A stretch of DNA of 64,000 bases, from contig NC_059401.1 in the NCBI RefSeq assembly GCF_905220565.1, forward strand, positions 15,620,766-15,684,765. The letters run 5' to 3'. Positions 61,443-64,000 of this stretch are shown piece by piece; the stretch's first letter is position 1; the number at the start of each line of letters is the position of its first letter. A program made the position numbers and the translations under genes. The notes beneath the pieces are model-generated. The model worked only from the letters and a program-made list of their open reading frames with translations, did not search any database and was not told the origin of the DNA. Source of the stretch: Melitaea cinxia. Its lineage: Eukaryota > Arthropoda > Insecta > Lepidoptera > Nymphalidae.

Positions 61443-63783
61443 ATGGAACGGTCTCAATTTGCTTTATCATGGGATGAACATGTACAAAATATTTGTAATG
61501 GATTAAGTTTGCTACAACAGGTACAATTTATAACTAAGTAATTGATTCTACTCTCATTGTTTTCTAATAGTTTGAATAATAATATTTTAATAAAAAGGTC
61601 TCACCGTGAAGAAGTGGTTTTCACTTTAATTTATCATCTACTTAACAATTTACATGACTATCATGCCAATATATGTTCTTGTATTTATCAATAATAAATT
61701 AATCGTTATTTCAGAATGGTGAATTCGTTGATATGACTCTAGCAGCAGATGGTCATCATGTGAAGGTTCATCAAGTTATTATGGCACTGAGCAGCCCCTT
61801 TTTAAAAGATTTAATATCAAATGCGCAATGCCCTCATCCAGTGATATTTTTGAGTGTAAGTTATCATACATTTGTTTATATAATATATAAAATCGTTATT
61901 TAGCACTATTTATTATTAATAATTATTATTTGGAGGAGACCTTTGTGTCACAAAGATATGCAGATAAATATTAGCATGTATCTTTTGTAATATTGTCAAT
62001 CAACATAAATTGTATGAAACATTGTTAACTCTATCAGCAATAAAGGTTTAATAATAATCATTATTATTGTCATTATTGATAATAAATAGATTTGCTATCA
62101 ACATAAAATTAATAAAATAAACCAATATTTTAGTATGTACTTGAATTTCATGCAGACACAATCAGTTTTGTACCTATGTACATACGTTGATATGTTTTAA
62201 AAATGTAATTACTTAAATTTCAGAAAATATCTCATAGAACACTATCAGCTTTACTAGAATATATCTACACTGGGGAAGTATTGGTAGCCTTAGAGGATTT
62301 AAATGAGCTTATAAACGCAGCTAAAGAGCTTCATATAAAGGGTTTGCAAGAAATGGTAAGTTAAATTGTAGATTAGTTCAAAGTACAAACCTATAAAAAT
62401 AAATACCTATTTCCTATGATCCATTCTTCATTTCATTCATTGATGGAATCCCAGAGACATCGAGGGGAACCCTCAAAAACCATAGTAACGACTAGTGCGT
62501 TTGTTAATTATTTTTTTTGTCAACTTACATTGTATTATTTGTCTATGTAATTGAAGGAACTTAACTGAGGTAGGGCACAGCAGGAATTTCCTGCTCAAAA
62601 TATGGAGCAGCCCGACTGTGGTAATACGTCGACCTTACAGAAGATCACAGCAAAGTAATACTGTTTTCAAGCAGTATTGTGTTCCTGTTGGTGAGTAAGG
62701 TGACCAGAGCTCCTGGGGGGATTTGGGATTGGGCCGGCAACGCGCTTGCGATGCTTCTGGTGTTGCAGGTGTCTATAAGCTACAGCAATCGCTTACCATC
62801 AGGTGAGCCGTACGCTTGTTTGCCGACCTATTGACATAAAAAAAGTCGGTTTTTTATTGTTTGCGAGCAAACACATTTATTGCAAGTTTTATTCCTTTTT
62901 TCAAATTTTCTAATATTTTCTGAATGATTTTTAAAGAATGTAAACTTAACATTTTTGATAGTTTGCAAAACAGAACAATGTCTGTTACCAATCTACAAAT
63001 TAAACAATAAACCACAGTCAGTCATGCAATATAGACAACTTGTATGAAATTGACATCACCGATAATAACAGTAACATCTCAACAGAACTAGCTAGTGCAT
63101 ATGTGTGTATCCTATAGATGTATTCTGTTACTTGCGGACAAGCTTATGGGCTTTTGCAAGTAAATATAATTTGATGTATGCTTTTCTTAATGTTACAAAT
63201 AAATAAAAAAAAATATATTTATTCCAGAATTTGTCCCAAGCATTAACAAGCATTAAACAAAAGTCACCAGAAGTTGTCTCAACTCAAATGGAATGCTTGG
63301 ACGTTGAAGAAGATATCAATTATTTTGAAGTTCCAGATTCCAATCAGAATGATGAACTTAATAAAATGAATACGCAAACAAATAGGTAACAATACACATT
63401 AATTTTTTTTATTTTAATAATATCTTGAATACAAACCAAGTCAGTTTTTGAGCAACTAAAAAATGGAGAACATCCTCCTATTTTACTGTTTTTTTTTTTT
63501 TGTGTGCCTTACCTCATAACTTTAACTGAGTGCACCGAATTTCTTGATTCTTCTTATATTTCTTTATTCTTTATATTAAATTTTCAAACTAAAAATATTA
63601 ATAACAAACAGGTTTCTCATTATAGCTGCAGCCTCATAGTGAATGATGTACAAAATGCTGAAGACAATATAGAAGAGTTGTATGAAATTGACGTCACTGA
63701 TGATAATAAATGTAATGAATTAACAGAACCGGCTTCTAATAGTACACATGTTGATACATTGCCTAGTAATCCAGAACGGAAAA
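61443..63783 (+). CDS. BTB/POZ domain protein (BTB gene 2), 3' end outside window
   Basis: Exons 61443-61520, 61715-61855, 62224-62355, 63228-63385 and 63626-63783 join in phase to 222 codons. Exons 1-3 have exactly the lengths of BTB gene 1 (78, 141, 132 bp) and similar translation: MERSQFALSWDEHVQNICNG, NGEFVDMTLAADGHHVKVHQ, VIFLSKISHRTLSALLEYIY and DLNELINAAKELHIKGLQEM. They are tandem duplicates. Exons 4-5 encode an acidic, Asn/Asp-rich linker. For exon 5 the acceptor ATTATAG at 63625 is chosen because the upstream AAACAG would give a stop. A C-terminal finger probably lies beyond 64000, by analogy with gene 1; this is inference. Confidence 0.85.
62425..62885 (+). mobile_element. Family D repeat with nested family A copy
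   Basis: CATTGATGGAATCCCAGAGA CATCGAGGGGAACCC, GTCAACTTACATTGTATTAT and TGTCTATGTAATTGAA on the left; after the family A insertion, AGTCGGTTTTTTATTGTTTG CGAGCAAACAC on the right. The two parts rejoin as AATTGAAGTCGGTTTT of intact copies. Confidence 0.75.
62563..62844 (+). repeat. Family A repeat, full-length
   Basis: AACTGAGGTAGGGCACAGCA to TGCCGACCTATTGACATAAA, closely matching 44942-45229 and 13093-13375. Intron 3 of BTB gene 2. Confidence 0.88.
63030..63115 (+). pseudogene. Decayed duplicate of BTB gene 2 exon 5
   Basis: In intron 3, codons read NIDNLYEIDITDNNSNISTE LAS. Exon 5 reads NIEELYEIDVTDDNKCNELT EPAS at 63667 on. The nucleotides CAATATAGA, TTGTATGAAATTGACRTCAC and ACAGAAC are shared. 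No confident splice sites flank it, though CCACAG precedes it at about 63024. A relic exon, or a rarely used alternative one. Confidence 0.7.
63470..63600 (+). repeat. Family D fragment in intron 4 of BTB gene 2
   Basis: GTGTGCCTTACCTCATAACT TTAACTGAGTGCACCGAATT matches the ATAACTTTATACTGGGTGGA block of 11200-11495 and 15210. Short and degenerate. Confidence 0.5.
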
Positions 63784-63849
63784 GTAAGTTGATACCCCGT
63801 GAATTAAATTGTTGCAGGTTAATGTTCCTCAACACCAACTGCTCTGATG

Positions 63850-64000
63850 TAGTGACGTAGACGCCTAAAACACTGATGGTTTCCGTATTCCATTCCCGCT
63901 CAAGATGGATATTTGTTTTTGTACAAACTTTTTTTCCGGTTTAGATGTCTGTCCTTGTGGATCTCCCCACCGTGCCTCAAAGAGCACGTTATCCCTATTC
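63850..64000 (+). repeat. SINE family B variant, cut by window edge
   Basis: TAGTGACGTAGACGCCTAAA ACACTGATGG, TTTTTGTACAAAC, TTAGATGTCTGTCCTTGTGG and CGTGCCTCAAAGAGCACGTT parallel 25035-25215. Confidence 0.7.

Noticed and set aside
63504..63860. 118-codon ORF as a separate gene
   Set aside because: It is exon 5 of BTB gene 2 extended into both introns.
1..64000. CRISPR arrays, bacterial operons, attachment sites
   Set aside because: Repeats are eukaryotic minisatellites or transposons without spacer-repeat form, and all host genes have spliceosomal introns.

Overview
The window reads as nuclear DNA of a moth or butterfly (Lepidoptera). It is AT-rich, its introns are long with GT/AG junctions, and it holds four protein-coding genes among dense transposable-element debris. 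Many repeats are types I associate with Lepidoptera: Helitron-like pieces ending in CTAG, tRNA-derived SINEs with a CATAGGCCTC motif, and AACCGACTTC-bounded elements. No bacterial, CRISPR, rRNA or bona fide tRNA feature was seen.

Layout. (1) 295-24060, minus strand: a secreted GH20 chitooligosaccharidolytic beta-N-acetylglucosaminidase (Hex1 type). It has a 5'UTR exon and 12 coding exons, and the 3' end lies beyond the left edge. Its introns hold retrotransposon, Helitron and MITE pieces. The exon carrying the DAPAHVGEGW active-site segment is amplified: two full 135-bp copies and three 55-bp deleted copies, embedded in a 15-bp minisatellite that itself contains the splice acceptor. (2) 24.1-41.2 kb: no host gene. 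It contains a nearly intact APE/RT LINE, a Helitron helicase remnant, a ~1-kb 8-bp minisatellite, nested Helitron-like copies and a decayed Jockey LINE with an 86-bp foldback insertion. (3) 43559-46992, plus strand: TFIIE beta subunit, six exons, complete. (4) 48251-57400, plus strand: a BTB/POZ plus FLYWCH zinc-finger gene of seven exons. Its first intron carries a copia element with identical LTRs that landed inside a palindromic foldback element. (5) 59039-61238: a 2200-bp transposon made of two long, almost identical inverted arms with a 9-bp target duplication. (6) 61443 to the right edge, plus strand: a second BTB gene, a tandem paralogue of the first with the same exon lengths and phases in the BTB part. 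It contains a decayed duplicate exon in one intron and is cut by the window edge.

The host genes belong to unrelated pathways: chitin breakdown, basal Pol II transcription, and BTB-type chromatin or transcription factors. Only the two BTB genes are linked by descent. The strongest candidates for new biology are the exon/minisatellite array in the hexosaminidase and the 2.2-kb inverted-repeat element 205 bp upstream of the second BTB gene. All exon coordinates were read by eye from splice signals, reading frame and family resemblance; no alignment was run.
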